Assembly (NCBI GenBank): GCA_963831705.1
Contig: CAWHRE010000009.1
Location: 186,001-250,000 of the forward strand
Source: DASQPR01 sp963831705
Lineage (GTDB): Bacteria; Actinomycetota; Actinomycetes; Mycobacteriales; Micromonosporaceae
DNA length: 64,000 nucleotides
Direction of reading: 5' to 3'
The translations under genes and the position numbers were made by a program. Under the pieces are notes generated by a model, which was not told where the DNA came from, did no database searches, and worked only from the letters and a program-made list of their open reading frames with translations. This document shows, piece after piece, positions 52,493 to 61,775 of this stretch (its first letter is position 1; every line of letters starts with the position of its first letter).

Positions 52493-53020
52493 TCAGCCGC
52501 GGTGGCCGAAGCGGATCAGGAAGAAACCTGCCGCAATCGCCAATAGCAGGCCGGCGACCAACTCAACCGCCCAGCCGACGGTGGTCACCGCAACGCCGTG
52601 GGCCAGTGCCTCCATGGACATGACCAGCAGCGTGACAGCGATCGTCAGCACGATCACGACGCTCGCTCGACGCAGCGATGGCGCAAACAGCCCTCGGTCG
52701 GGGTGGCCGTCGTGTGGGAGCGCCGCAGCCAGTGCACTACTCACATGAAAGGCATAGAGCGCGAGCGCGAGGCCACAAACCCGAATCGGCGTCAGCATGG
52801 TCGGCTGCTGTTCGCTCTCGAGCAACCACAACAGAGCGACCAGCGCCATCAGCGCGGTCGGCGCCCAGGTCCGCGGAAAGGCCGCCAGACCGATCCCCAA
52901 CAGCAAAAACCACGGTGAGAGATGTGGGTACGCGAGCGCGGCCGCGACGCCACCGGAGACGATCGCAAGCCCTCGGGTCACCAGTACCGGCATGGCCGGA
53001 ATCGACACGACATCGCTCAT
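52493..53020 (-). CDS. Small membrane protein of the DUF58 operon
   Basis: 175 residues with four to six hydrophobic helices (LVTRGLAIVSGGVAAALAY, LSPWFLLLGIGLAAF, LMALVALLWLLES, VVIVLTIAVTLLVMSMEALA, ELVAGLLLAIAAGFFLIRF). Not recognised. Start overlaps the stop of the DUF58 gene by 4 bases, so it is the last gene of that operon. Confidence 0.75.
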   Translation of the reverse strand: MSDVVSIPAMPVLVTRGLAIVSGGVAAALAYPHLSPWFLLLGIGLAAFPRTWAPTALMALVALLWLLESEQQPTMLTPIRVCGLALALYAFHVSSALAAALPHDGHPDRGLFAPSLRRASVVIVLTIAVTLLVMSMEALAHGVAVTTVGWAVELVAGLLLAIAAGFFLIRFGHRG

Positions 53021-54336
53021 CGGATCGGTACCGCCGACATTTGGCGCAGGACGTCGTCAAGGCTGCCCGGACCGGTCCACGGCACCACCGGTACGCCGTG
53101 TTCGCGCAGCTGGGCGATCGTGTTGGCGCGCTCGTACCGCCATAGCCGGGCGGCCGATTGCATGTAGTCCCCGTCCCGGATCCACGGTGCGGCCGCCGGC
53201 CGTACGGACGGCGGTGCGTCGATCGCCGCCATGATCGCCGGTGGCATTGTGTCGACCGCGATCACCGAACGACCGCTGCGCGCCAGCTGTGCCAGCATCG
53301 TCATCGACCGGGCGTCGACCAGCGGTGTCAGCACGATGAGCAGCGCGCGAGGCGGGATCCGCGGATCATCGACTCGCGAGTCGACCGCGGCGCCTCGCGT
53401 CGGGCGTACGTCGAGCAGCCATTCCAGGACCGCCAGGTAATGCCGGTGCCCGGAGCCCGGCCGGAGGTACCGGGCGGTGTGTCCGTGCTCCAGCAAGCCG
53501 ACTCGATCACCCCGATGCAGATAGTGGTTCGCGATCGCGGCCGCCGCACGAACCGCCGTGTCGAGCGCGGACGGGGACTCGCGGATGGACGCCGGCGTAC
53601 CGGCCTCCTGGACCACGTCGATCAGCACGAACACGGGCGTGTCCCGATCCGAGAGCGTGGAGACGACGTGCAGCTCGCGGGTCCGCAGTGAGATCCGCCA
53701 GTCGATTCGGCGCAGCCGGTCACCGGGCGCGAACGGCCGTACGCCGGCCATTTCACCACCATCGCCGGGGCGCCGGCTCCGATGTACGCCGACGATGCCG
53801 GACGCCCGGGGCATCGCGTCGTTCGCGCTGAACGATGCCGCGATCGGATATACCGGCAGCCCGATGTCGGAGCAGGCGGCCAGCGGGCTGATGAGCAGGC
53901 CGTCGGCCGCGATGACGTGCGCGTGTACGGGGCCGATCCGGTGCCGCCCCCATCGTGCAGCGACCGCGTCCACATCAATATCGGCGGTTCCACCGGCCGG
54001 AATCGAGGTCAGGCGGGGCAGCGCCGAGCGTCCGACATGCAGCCATCGATCCAGCGCGACGCGTACGACCACGATGTCGTACGGGACGTCACCGGTATTC
54101 GTCACGCTGAGCCGGATCCCGACGTCGCTGTCCTCGCCGTACGTCTGGTCGCCGACCTTCAACGTCACATCCGGTACGCCGGACGGCCGGCGGGCCAGCG
54201 CCATCGCGGCACCGAACGCGACCGGCGCGCCCAGCACCGCCATGTCCGGACGGCCGGCGAGCACCGCCAGGAGCAGTGTCAGCGTCACGAACACCACCGC
54301 CCGGACGAGCGATGGTGTGGGTCTCCACCGCTTCAC
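53017..54336 (-). CDS. DUF58 domain protein
   Basis: 439 residues from GTG 54336, coupled to the preceding stop (GTGA). Two membrane helices (VVFVTLTLLLAVLAGRPDMA, VLGAPVAFGAAMALAR) precede an extracytoplasmic Ig-like section (GIRLSVTNTGDVPYDIVVVR) and the DUF58 signature VRPFAPGDRLRRIDWRISLR, then a VWA-like fold (VFVLIDVVQEAG, LLIVLTPLVDARSMTMLAQL). Such proteins normally work with a MoxR ATPase, DUF4129 and transglutaminase proteins; only DUF4129 is present here. Confidence 0.9.
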   Translation of the reverse strand: MKRWRPTPSLVRAVVFVTLTLLLAVLAGRPDMAVLGAPVAFGAAMALARRPSGVPDVTLKVGDQTYGEDSDVGIRLSVTNTGDVPYDIVVVRVALDRWLHVGRSALPRLTSIPAGGTADIDVDAVAARWGRHRIGPVHAHVIAADGLLISPLAACSDIGLPVYPIAASFSANDAMPRASGIVGVHRSRRPGDGGEMAGVRPFAPGDRLRRIDWRISLRTRELHVVSTLSDRDTPVFVLIDVVQEAGTPASIRESPSALDTAVRAAAAIANHYLHRGDRVGLLEHGHTARYLRPGSGHRHYLAVLEWLLDVRPTRGAAVDSRVDDPRIPPRALLIVLTPLVDARSMTMLAQLARSGRSVIAVDTMPPAIMAAIDAPPSVRPAAAPWIRDGDYMQSAARLWRYERANTIAQLREHGVPVVPWTGPGSLDDVLRQMSAVPIR

Positions 54337-54845
54337 AGCGCCTCCATCTCGGCGAGCAGACCAGCCAGCACCTGCGGCGACATGGATCTCGGCGGTTCGT
54401 TCAGGACCGCCCAAAGGCGAGGCCCGACCAGCGCCCGTACGCGTTCCGGCTCGGCAGCCAAGTCCACGCCGTGCACGAGGCGCAGCCGATCCACGATGAG
54501 ATCGGTCAGGGCTCGTGCCCGGAACGCATCCTCGTTCCGGTATTCGAGGCGCAGATCCCACCGCGACACGGCAACCCGGACCGCATCGTCGGCCTCGGGA
54601 AACGATCGGTCGGTCACCGGGTCCGTCAGCAGCGTCGTCGGAATGCCCTGATCCTCCACCCATCGAGCGAGTACGAACGGGGCCACGAGCACCGCCAGGA
54701 ACAGCACCACGATCGGGTACGGCACCTGGATTCCGTCCGCGTCCAATCCCTTGATCACGACGAGGGACAGAAACGCGGCCCCGCCGATGGTCCAGAGAAT
54801 CCGGAACGCGATCGACCGCGCGTACCCCTCCGGGCGGGCGCTCAT
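54333..54845 (-). CDS. Membrane protein of the DUF58 operon (170 aa)
   Basis: Two hydrophobic helices (IAFRILWTIGGAAFLSLVVI, IVVLFLAVLVAPFVLARWV) and a cytoplasmic helical domain (DLRLEYRNEDAFRARALTDL, WAVLNEPPRSMSPQVLAGLL). It is common between DUF4129 and DUF58 genes in actinomycetes; function unknown. Overlaps both neighbours by 4 bases. Confidence 0.8.
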   Translation of the reverse strand: MSARPEGYARSIAFRILWTIGGAAFLSLVVIKGLDADGIQVPYPIVVLFLAVLVAPFVLARWVEDQGIPTTLLTDPVTDRSFPEADDAVRVAVSRWDLRLEYRNEDAFRARALTDLIVDRLRLVHGVDLAAEPERVRALVGPRLWAVLNEPPRSMSPQVLAGLLAEMEAL

Positions 54846-55594
54846 GTTGCCGCCACGTCGATGCCGGCGATCTCCGCACGCAGACGATTCAACGCGTCGC
54901 GGGCCTGGTCACGCATGGTCTCCTCGATGACGTGGCGGCTGTAGCGCGCCGTACGGTACAGGTCGGCCAGCGACGTCAACGCGTCCCGGCTCACCCGTTG
55001 GCTCGCGAGTAGATGCGCGACCAGGTCCGATGACGTCGCGCCCGGGCCTTGCGCGACCCCGGCTTGCGCCGCGACCGCCTCCAGGCGAACCCAGCACGCG
55101 ATCACCGCGCCCCGTGGATCGGAGTCGTCGGACGACAATTCCGCGATTCCGGCATCGACCGCGGCCAGCACGTCCTCGCGTTGCCGGGCCAACTCTTCCT
55201 CGGTCGGCTCGACGAACGGCCCGCCGAATCGACGTTTCCGCGCTCCGGCGCGACGGTCGTTCAGATACATCAGGAACAGGTAGATCAGCAGCGCGATCGT
55301 CGCCGCGACGAACAGGAGGGCGAACACGATCAAAATCCAGTACGGCGCGGTACCGCCATGCACCGGTGTCAACAGTTGCACCGGGGTCGGCGACGCCGAC
55401 ACCACCGATGGAACGACGACGGCCGGTGTGACGTTGACGCGATGCAACCCGAGCCGCCCGAAAGCCGAGATCGCGGCGACCGCGAGCACGAAGGCCAGGA
55501 CCACGGGCAGGGCCCAATATCGCCGTACCCATCTGGCCATGGCGCGATTCAACCACGGTGGCGGCGGGTCCCGCTCACCCACCGCCCGAGGCAT
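54842..55594 (-). CDS. DUF4129 domain protein
   Basis: 250 residues as drawn; ATG 55540 (MARWVRRYWAL) is an alternative start. Two membrane helices (ALPVVLAFVLAVAAISAFG, WILIVFALLFVAATIALLIY) flank a short extracytoplasmic part. The DUF4129 domain shows IACWVRLEAVAAQAGVAQGP, ADLYRTARYSRHVIEETMRD and ARDALNRLRAEI. First gene of the four-gene operon. Confidence 0.85.
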   Translation of the reverse strand: MPRAVGERDPPPPWLNRAMARWVRRYWALPVVLAFVLAVAAISAFGRLGLHRVNVTPAVVVPSVVSASPTPVQLLTPVHGGTAPYWILIVFALLFVAATIALLIYLFLMYLNDRRAGARKRRFGGPFVEPTEEELARQREDVLAAVDAGIAELSSDDSDPRGAVIACWVRLEAVAAQAGVAQGPGATSSDLVAHLLASQRVSRDALTSLADLYRTARYSRHVIEETMRDQARDALNRLRAEIAGIDVAAT

Positions 55595-55710
55595 CGAAGC
55601 CGACCATTGACAGGCAAATGTGACGGAGTTAACGTACGCCCAAATGCTTAGGAAACTTTCCTTTACGTTTCAAGAGCATCCCCCAACCCCCTCATGCGGA
55701 GGCGTGACCC

Positions 55711-57622
55711 GTGTCAACCCGTACCCGCAAAGCCCTTCTCACCTGTGCTGCGCTGTTAGCCGGCGCGATCGCTGCGGCGATCCCGGCGTCCGGCGCATCG
55801 GCCGCAACCAACCTGGTGGTGAACTCCGGTTTCGAAACCGGCGACCTCACCGGATGGTCCTGCAGCCTCGGATCGGTCGTCACCACGCCGGTCCACAGTG
55901 GAACCCACTCACTCCAAGGAGCCGCCAGCGCCTCCGACGACGCGCAGTGCACGCAGACCATCGCGGTCGTCTCCGGTTCTGCCTACACGCTGTCCGACTA
56001 CGTCGAAGGCAACTACGTCTACCTCGGCGTCACCGGCGGTGCGTCCACCTGGACGCCGTCGGCCGCATCCTGGACACCGCTGACCATGTCGTTCACCGCG
56101 ACGTCGAACAGCGTCCAGATCTACACCCACGGCTGGTACGCGCAGGGCACGTACCGCGTCGATGACGTGTCGCTGACCGGACCGGGCGGCACCGTGACGG
56201 TACCGAGCGCGCCGACCGGCCTATCCGTCACCGGTACGACCAGCAGCTCGGTCAGCCTCTCCTGGACCGCGTCCAGCGGAGCGACCGGCTACAACGTCTA
56301 CCAGGGCTCCACGAAGGTCGCCTCGGTCACCGGCACCACCGACACGGTCAGCGGACTCGCGGCCAGCACCGGCTACTCGTTCTCGGTCACCGCCACGAAC
56401 TCGGCCGGCGAATCCGCGCACTCGGGTACCGTCACCGGTACCACCACGAGCAGCACGCCGACGAAGCCCGCCGCGCCGACCGGACTATCCGTCACCGGTA
56501 CGACGACCAGTTCGGTCAGCCTCGGCTGGACCGCGTCGAGTGGAGCCACCGGCTACAACGTGTACCAGGGTTCGACGAAGGTCGCCTCGGTCACCGGCAC
56601 CACCGACACCGTCAGCGGACTCGCGGCCAGCACCAGCTACTCGTTCTCGGTCACCGCCACGAACTCGGCCGGCGAATCCGCGCACTCGTCCACCGTCAAC
56701 GGCACCACGCAGGCGTCCGGCGGCGGCGGAACCGGCTCCGGCAAGGCCTGGCCGTACATCGACATCACGGCTGCCACCCCGACGCTCGCGCAGGTCGCGC
56801 AGGCGACCGGCCAGAAGTTCTTCACGCTCGCGTTCATTCTGGGCGACTCGGCCGGCTGTGACCCGGAGTGGGGCGGCACGATCGCGCTGAACGATTCCCG
56901 GATCAGCGGCGAGATCAGTGCACTCCGGGCGCTCGGCGGCGACGTCGCGGTGTCGTTCGGCGGTGCGCAGGGCCCGTACCTGTCGTCGGTCTGCTCCACG
57001 GTCGCTTCGCAGGCCGCGGCGTACGAGAAGGTCATCGACGCGTTCAACATCAAGCACATCGACTTCGACGTCGAGGCGAGCATCCCGATCGACACGATGA
57101 ACAAGGCGATCGCGCAGGTCCAGCGGGACCGGCCGGGCACCGTCGTGAGCTACACGCTCGAGGTCGTCGCCGACAGCTACGGCATCGTCGACTCGATCGG
57201 TGTCCAGGTGCTGACGAACGCGGTCTCGCAACGGCGTCAACGTCGGCATCGTCAACCCGATGACGATGGACTACGGCGCGTCGGCCGGCCTGGAGTGGGG
57301 CGACTCGGTGATCGCGGCCGCGCAACGCGACCAAGGCGCAGATGGCCACGATCTGGCCGTCAAAGACCAGTGCGCAGCTGTACGCGATGCTCGGCGTCAC
57401 GCCGATGATCGGCCGGAACGACACCGGGCCGATCTTCAGCATCGCGGACGCGTCAGAAGCTCGTGGCCTGGGCGAACACGAACCACATCGGGCTGCTCGG
57501 CATTCTGGTCGGTCGGCCGCGACAACGGCGGCTGCCCGGGCGGCGGGGTCTCGCCGACGTGCAGCTCGATCTCGCAGTCGACGTACCAGTTCACGTCGAT
57601 CTTCGCGGGTTTTACCGGCTGA
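55711..57622 (+). pseudogene. GH18 chitinase with CBM and two FnIII domains, four frameshifts
   Basis: GTG start. Signal peptide KALLTCAALLAGAIAAAIPA, a CBM-like beta-sandwich (about 32-160: LVVNSGFETGDLTGWSCSLG), two nearly identical FnIII domains (about 168-335), then the GH18 barrel starting WPYIDITAATPTLAQVAQAT with the catalytic motif HIDFDVEAS. The frame is lost by single extra bases at about 57227, 57322, 57450 and 57502; correcting each restores NGVNVGIVNPMTMDYGASAG, ATKAQMATIWPSKTSAQLYA, KLVAWANTNHIGLLG and FWSVGRDNGGCPGGGVSPT, ending IFAGFTG. It would degrade chitin outside the cell. Confidence 0.88.
56209..56706 (+). repeat. Tandem duplicated FnIII coding sequence
   Basis: Two units (about 56209-56442 and 56473-56706) encode nearly the same FnIII domain: both read GATGYNVYQGSTKVASVTG and DTVSGLAAST. 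The DNA is so similar that the duplication is recent or maintained by gene conversion. Confidence 0.85.
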
Positions 57623-57636
57623 TCTAGTTGATCATG

Positions 57637-57679
57637 GGGTTGTGGCTGCCGTCGCGGGCACTTGAGGCAGCCACAACCC
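57637..57679 (+). terminator. Perfect 14-bp hairpin after the chitinase
   Basis: GGGTTGTGGCTGCC (57637-57650) and GGCAGCCACAACCC (57666-57679) form an uninterrupted 14-bp stem with a 15-base loop, 14 bases after the chitinase stop. No T-run. Confidence 0.8.
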
Positions 57680-57705
57680 GCAAAGTCATCTTCTAGTCTG
57701 GTCGC

Positions 57706-58338
57706 GTGACCTACTGGCAGACCTGGCATCGCGGCTACGCCGACCCATCGTCATCGATTTCGCAACGTCTGCGCACCGTGCAGGCGCGGATTCGCGTCGC
57801 GCTCGATGAGGCGCCGCCCGGGCCGATTCGGATGATCAGCCTGTGCGCGGGTGAGGGGCGTGACCTGCTCGGCGTGCTCGCCGACCATCCGCGCCGGGAG
57901 GACGTGGTTGGGCGACTGGTGGAATTCGATCCTGAGGTCGCCGCCGTCGCCCGTGCATCGGCCGCGCCGTTTCCAGCGGTCGACGTCCTCACCGGCGATG
58001 CGGCCTTGACCTCCAACTACGTCGAACAGGTGCCGGCCGATCTCGTCCTTACCTGCGGCGTCTTCGGCAACATGACCGACGAGGACATACGCGCCACGAT
58101 CGAGACGCATCCCTCGCTGTGCGCGCACGGCGCGACCGTGATCTGGACGCGCGGCCGGGAGATCGGTCCGGTAGACCTCGTACCGCAGATTTGCGCATGG
58201 TTCGAGGCCTCCGGATTCGAGCGAGTCTGGCTGTCCGACGAGACCGCCCCGTACGGCGTCGGCGTCCACCGGTACACGGGCGAGCCCGAGCCGCTTCAGC
58301 CCGGCCTGCGCATGTTCACCTTCACTCGTGGGTCTTGA
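57706..58338 (+). CDS. SAM-dependent methyltransferase-like protein
   Basis: 210 residues from GTG 57706. Motif I is IRMISLCAGEGRDLLGVLA, motif II VVGRLVEFDPEVAAVARASA, and ADLVLTCGVFGNMTDEDIRA fits motif IV. Class I methyltransferase fold; the substrate is not known. Monocistronic after the chitinase terminator. Confidence 0.88.
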   Translation: MTYWQTWHRGYADPSSSISQRLRTVQARIRVALDEAPPGPIRMISLCAGEGRDLLGVLADHPRREDVVGRLVEFDPEVAAVARASAAPFPAVDVLTGDAALTSNYVEQVPADLVLTCGVFGNMTDEDIRATIETHPSLCAHGATVIWTRGREIGPVDLVPQICAWFEASGFERVWLSDETAPYGVGVHRYTGEPEPLQPGLRMFTFTRGS

Positions 58339-58402
58339 GAATTCGATATTGTTCACGCGAAGATGTTTCTGACGAGTAACCCCTCAATGACGAGGACGTG
58401 CC

Positions 58403-59974
58403 ATGTACGACTACGTGATCGTCGGTGCCGGTTCAGCCGGCTGTGTCCTCGCGAATCGACTCTCCGCCGACCCGTCCGTCACGGTCGCGCTGATCGAGGC
58501 CGGTGGTCGCGACAAGAAGCAGGAAATCCAGGTCCCGGCGGCGTTCAGCAAGCTGTTCCGGACGCCGTACGACTGGGCGTTCACGACCACGCCACAGAAG
58601 CACGCCGCCGATCGCGAAATGTTCTGGCCACGCGGCAAGGTGCTCGGTGGTTCCTCTTCAATCAACGCCATGATGTGGGTACGCGGACACCGGGCGGACT
58701 ACGACGGCTGGGGTGTCGATGGCTGGTCGTACGACGAGGTGTTGCCGTACTTCCACCGGATCGAGCGGCGAGTCGGCACGAACTACGCGGGCACGTACGG
58801 CACCGAGGGTCCATTGTGGATCGAGGAGCTGCGTGACCCGAATCCGTTGACCCGAGTGTTCCTCGACGCCTGCGGCGAAGCCGATCTCAAGGCGCTGCAC
58901 GAGATGAACGAGCCGGACAACACCGGCTTCTCGCCGACCCCGGTCACGCAGCACCGAGGCCGCCGGTGGAGCGAAGCCGACGCGTACCTGCACCCGGTAC
59001 GGAAGCGCCCGAATCTGACCGTCATCACGAACGCGTTGGTCGAGCGGATCCACACGGTGACCGGCGAGGACGGCCCTCGGGCGACCGGCGTGGTTTACCG
59101 CACCGCCGACGGTACGCAGACCACGGTCACCGCCGGTCGCGAAGTGATCCTCTCGGCCGGCGCGATCGGCTCACCGCACCTGCTCATGCGGTCCGGCATC
59201 GGTGACCCGGACCAACTCTCCGCGGCCGGCGTCGATCTCGTCGCCCGATCGCTCGAGGTCGGTCGCAATCTGCAGGATCACCTCGCGGCCGGTTGGATCA
59301 TGCACACTCCGACGCCGGTCACGCTGGTCAGCGCGGAGACGCTCGGTCAGCTCGTCAAATACATCGCGACGCGCAAGGGCATGCCGTCGTCGAACGTGGC
59401 CGAAGCGGTCGCGATGGTTCACACGAAACCGAATCTGGCCGGGCCGGACATCGAGATCCTGTTTGCCGCGGCGCCGTTCCTCGACCACGGCGCGACCGAA
59501 CCTCCCGGCCACGGATTCACGCTCGGCGTGATCCTGCTGCAACCGCGCAGCACCGGCACCATCACGTTGGACGGCGCCGAGCCGGCGATCGACCCGGCCT
59601 ACTTGAGCGACGATGCGGACCTGCAAACGCTGATCGCCGGGCTCAAGATCGCCCAGAAGATCCTCGAGTCGCCGTCGATGGTGCCGCACGTCGGCGCGCC
59701 GATGCGCCCCGATCACGAGCCGGTCGACGATGCCGACATCGAGCGGTTCGTCCGGCAATACGCGGAGACGCTCTACCACCCGGTCGGCACATGCCGGATG
59801 GGCGATGACGCATCGTCGGTTGTGGACGGGCAGTTGCGCGTACGCGGGGTGGCCGGGCTGCGGGTCGTAGACGCGTCGGTGATGCCGCGCATCATCCGTG
59901 GCCACACGAACGCGCCAACCATCATGATCGCGGAGAAGGCGTCCGAGCTGATCGGCGGTGCGCCGGCCCGGTAG
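58403..59974 (+). CDS. GMC-family oxidoreductase
   Basis: 523 residues. N-terminal FAD site YDYVIVGAGSAGCVLANRLS with LIEAGGRDKK, GMC signature 1 RGKVLGGSSSINAMMWVRGH, signature 2 ILSAGAIGSPHLLMRSGIGD, and the C-terminal active-site region YAETLYHPVGTCRMGDDASS and RGHTNAPTIMIAEKASELIG. These are choline dehydrogenase-like enzymes oxidising alcohols; the substrate is unknown. No signal peptide. Confidence 0.93.
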   Translation: MYDYVIVGAGSAGCVLANRLSADPSVTVALIEAGGRDKKQEIQVPAAFSKLFRTPYDWAFTTTPQKHAADREMFWPRGKVLGGSSSINAMMWVRGHRADYDGWGVDGWSYDEVLPYFHRIERRVGTNYAGTYGTEGPLWIEELRDPNPLTRVFLDACGEADLKALHEMNEPDNTGFSPTPVTQHRGRRWSEADAYLHPVRKRPNLTVITNALVERIHTVTGEDGPRATGVVYRTADGTQTTVTAGREVILSAGAIGSPHLLMRSGIGDPDQLSAAGVDLVARSLEVGRNLQDHLAAGWIMHTPTPVTLVSAETLGQLVKYIATRKGMPSSNVAEAVAMVHTKPNLAGPDIEILFAAAPFLDHGATEPPGHGFTLGVILLQPRSTGTITLDGAEPAIDPAYLSDDADLQTLIAGLKIAQKILESPSMVPHVGAPMRPDHEPVDDADIERFVRQYAETLYHPVGTCRMGDDASSVVDGQLRVRGVAGLRVVDASVMPRIIRGHTNAPTIMIAEKASELIGGAPAR

Positions 59975-59997
59975 CCGCCGATCTAGCATGTTCGAGG

Positions 59998-60425
59998 CTA
60001 TCGGCGAAACGGCAGTCGTAGACGCCGGGCGCCACTGATTTGGGGTAGCAGCGGCTCGCGTCCGGGTTGGCGTCGCCGTACTCTCCGCTTTTCGCGCTGC
60101 GCACGCAGACGTTCGCGCCCGGGAGACTGCACCGCCGCGAGGGTTCGCTCTCGAGCGGACTGAGCCCGCACCGCTGCGGGCGGGAACGGCGGCAGCGTGG
60201 TGTCCAGGTGTCGAGCGGAACTCCAGGACGCCTGACGCCGACCGGAAATCGGCGCTGACGGTCGCTGCGGCACAACACGAGCCCGGAACAAACGTCAAGC
60301 CGATCGACGCAGTCCAACTCGGCGATCGTCGACGCACCGAAGTCCTCTTTCCGCAGGTAGACGACGAGATAGTAGCGGATCGGCGCTCGCCTCAGAACCC
60401 ATGGGGAAGCCGCACTAACTCACGC
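59998..60425 (-). pseudogene. Possible degraded Cys-rich gene
   Basis: On the minus strand a frame without a canonical start reads WVLRRAPIRYYLVVYLRKED, FGASTIAELDCVDRLDVCSG and, further on, CSLPGANVCVRSAKSGEYGD and CYPKSVAPGVYDCRFADSL. The codons look like real coding sequence at both ends, while the middle is doubtful and may have shifted frame. No family recognised. Region 59975-60532 otherwise holds no confident gene. Confidence 0.35.
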
Positions 60426-60532
60426 ATCCGAGCAGCGGAGACCTCACCTTGAGCCCACTGCGACAGAGTGATGCGCACGCAGGCGAGCGGACGATAGGTT
60501 GCAGGCGACGCAAAGCGGGTAGGGAGAACGGC

Positions 60533-61360
60533 GTGGTGCAACGCAAGCGAGTCGGGGTGCCGCAGCAGACGCCGCGCACGGTCCGAAAATTTCCTGACAT
60601 CAAGCCAGAGCAGCTGCCGCCTCCCCCGGATGTCCCAGCGATTCGCATGCGCGCCGTACAAGTCGCGCTCTGGCGGCGGCTCCGGCGCTCGCTGCAAACC
60701 CTCGGCATCGCGGCGATCTCATTCATCGGCCTCATTGCCGTTGTGGCCACATCCGACACTGGCCAAGGCTTCCCCGCGTTCGCCGCGGTCGTACTGGGCT
60801 GGATCGGGAGCGTCACGCTTTTGCTCGGCGGTATCGGCAGCATCAGGACCGCGCGGATCGCTTGGCGGCTGCGCCGAAGCCCGTGGCGGCTCTACTCGGT
60901 CGAGCAGGTCAGCATCGGGAGAGAGGTGTCAACCCGGATGACCATCGTTGACGGCAAGATCCGGTACCCGGTCAGCATCTACCACTCCAAGCGGACGGAG
61001 ACGCTGCGCGGCATGATCCGACTCGACATTTGGTTCGTGGGTGACCCGACCAAACGCGGCATTCTCACGCCGGCCGGCGGGGGCGAGTTGCTCTGGACCC
61101 ATCCGGTCCGGGTGCGGCCGATCAAGGTACGTTCGGCGAAGCAGGTGAAGCCACGCAAGATCAAGCCGATGGATCCTGAGAAAGCGCGTCGCCTGGCGGC
61201 AAAGCGAGCGGCTCAGTCCGCGAAGGCCGCCGAGCGCGCCAAGGCCTACGCCGCCAAGCAAGCAGCCAAGCAGAAGGCGAACGCCAAAAAGCCCCAGAAG
61301 CCGGTACGCCAACCGAAACTCCCGAAAATCCGTGGCGCTCAGAAGATCCGCTTCAAGTAG
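60533..61360 (+). CDS. Membrane protein with Lys/Ala-rich tail (275 aa)
   Basis: Start taken at GTG 60533, with AGGGAG 6 bases upstream. Two hydrophobic helices (LQTLGIAAISFIGLIAVVAT, FAAVVLGWIGSVTLLLGGIG) are followed by a beta-rich cytoplasmic part (PWRLYSVEQVSIGREVSTRM, WFVGDPTKRGILTPAGGGEL, WTHPVRVRPIKVRS). The last 65 residues are a Lys/Ala-rich helix (KRAAQSAKAAERAKAYAAK) suited to binding nucleic acid or acidic lipids. Not recognised. Confidence 0.7.
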   Translation: MVQRKRVGVPQQTPRTVRKFPDIKPEQLPPPPDVPAIRMRAVQVALWRRLRRSLQTLGIAAISFIGLIAVVATSDTGQGFPAFAAVVLGWIGSVTLLLGGIGSIRTARIAWRLRRSPWRLYSVEQVSIGREVSTRMTIVDGKIRYPVSIYHSKRTETLRGMIRLDIWFVGDPTKRGILTPAGGGELLWTHPVRVRPIKVRSAKQVKPRKIKPMDPEKARRLAAKRAAQSAKAAERAKAYAAKQAAKQKANAKKPQKPVRQPKLPKIRGAQKIRFK

Positions 61361-61380
61361 CGGCCCCGAGTCCCAACCAA

Positions 61381-61428
61381 TGATCCGGAAGAGATCATGG
61401 GATTCTGGCACTTAACGCTTCCGGATCA
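61381..61428. repeat. Palindromic element, copy 3
   Basis: TGATCCGGAAG (61381-61391) pairs perfectly with CTTCCGGATCA (61418-61428). First of three related hairpins in the 415-base gap after the membrane-protein gene. It may terminate that gene. Confidence 0.75.
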
Positions 61429-61495
61429 CGGTCGTAGCCGAACGACTAAACGCTCTGACCTGGAATTTCTCCGAGGGCCATGAGATCACCGAAAG

Positions 61496-61542
61496 GATCC
61501 GGAAGGCTAAACGGCGTCAGAGCGCATTTATCCTTCCGGATC
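61496..61542. repeat. Palindromic element, copy 4
   Basis: GATCCGGAAGG (61496-61506) pairs perfectly with CCTTCCGGATC (61532-61542); the same core as copy 3. Confidence 0.75.
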
Positions 61543-61627
61543 ATGAATGCACGCAATCGGGCCTGATCGACACGCCAAGAAGCCGCTGGTCAGCCGGTTT
61601 CCATCGAGCTGAAGACTCGACGTACAG

Positions 61628-61679
61628 CATGATCCTGAAGCGTTCTTGGGGTTACAGCCCTTAACCCTTCACGATCATG
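61628..61679. repeat. Palindromic element, copy 5
   Basis: CATGATCCTGAAGCGTT pairs with AACCCTTCACGATCATG with two mismatches. Same family as copies 3 and 4. Confidence 0.7.
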
Positions 61680-61689
61680 AGCGGAGCTC

Positions 61690-61755
61690 GGAACTGAGCG
61701 CCGGAACTGAGCGGTGGAACTGAGCGGCCGAGCTGATCGCCGGAACTGAGCAACG
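61690..61755. repeat. 13-base direct repeats (GGAACTGAGCG-)
   Basis: Four copies of GGAACTGAGC, each followed by 3-4 variable bases, plus one diverged copy (GAGCTGATCG), just downstream of the permease-monooxygenase fusion's stop. Function unknown; may be binding sites or a slippage product. Confidence 0.7.
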
Positions 61756-61775
61756 AACCGGCGATCGACCGCGTG

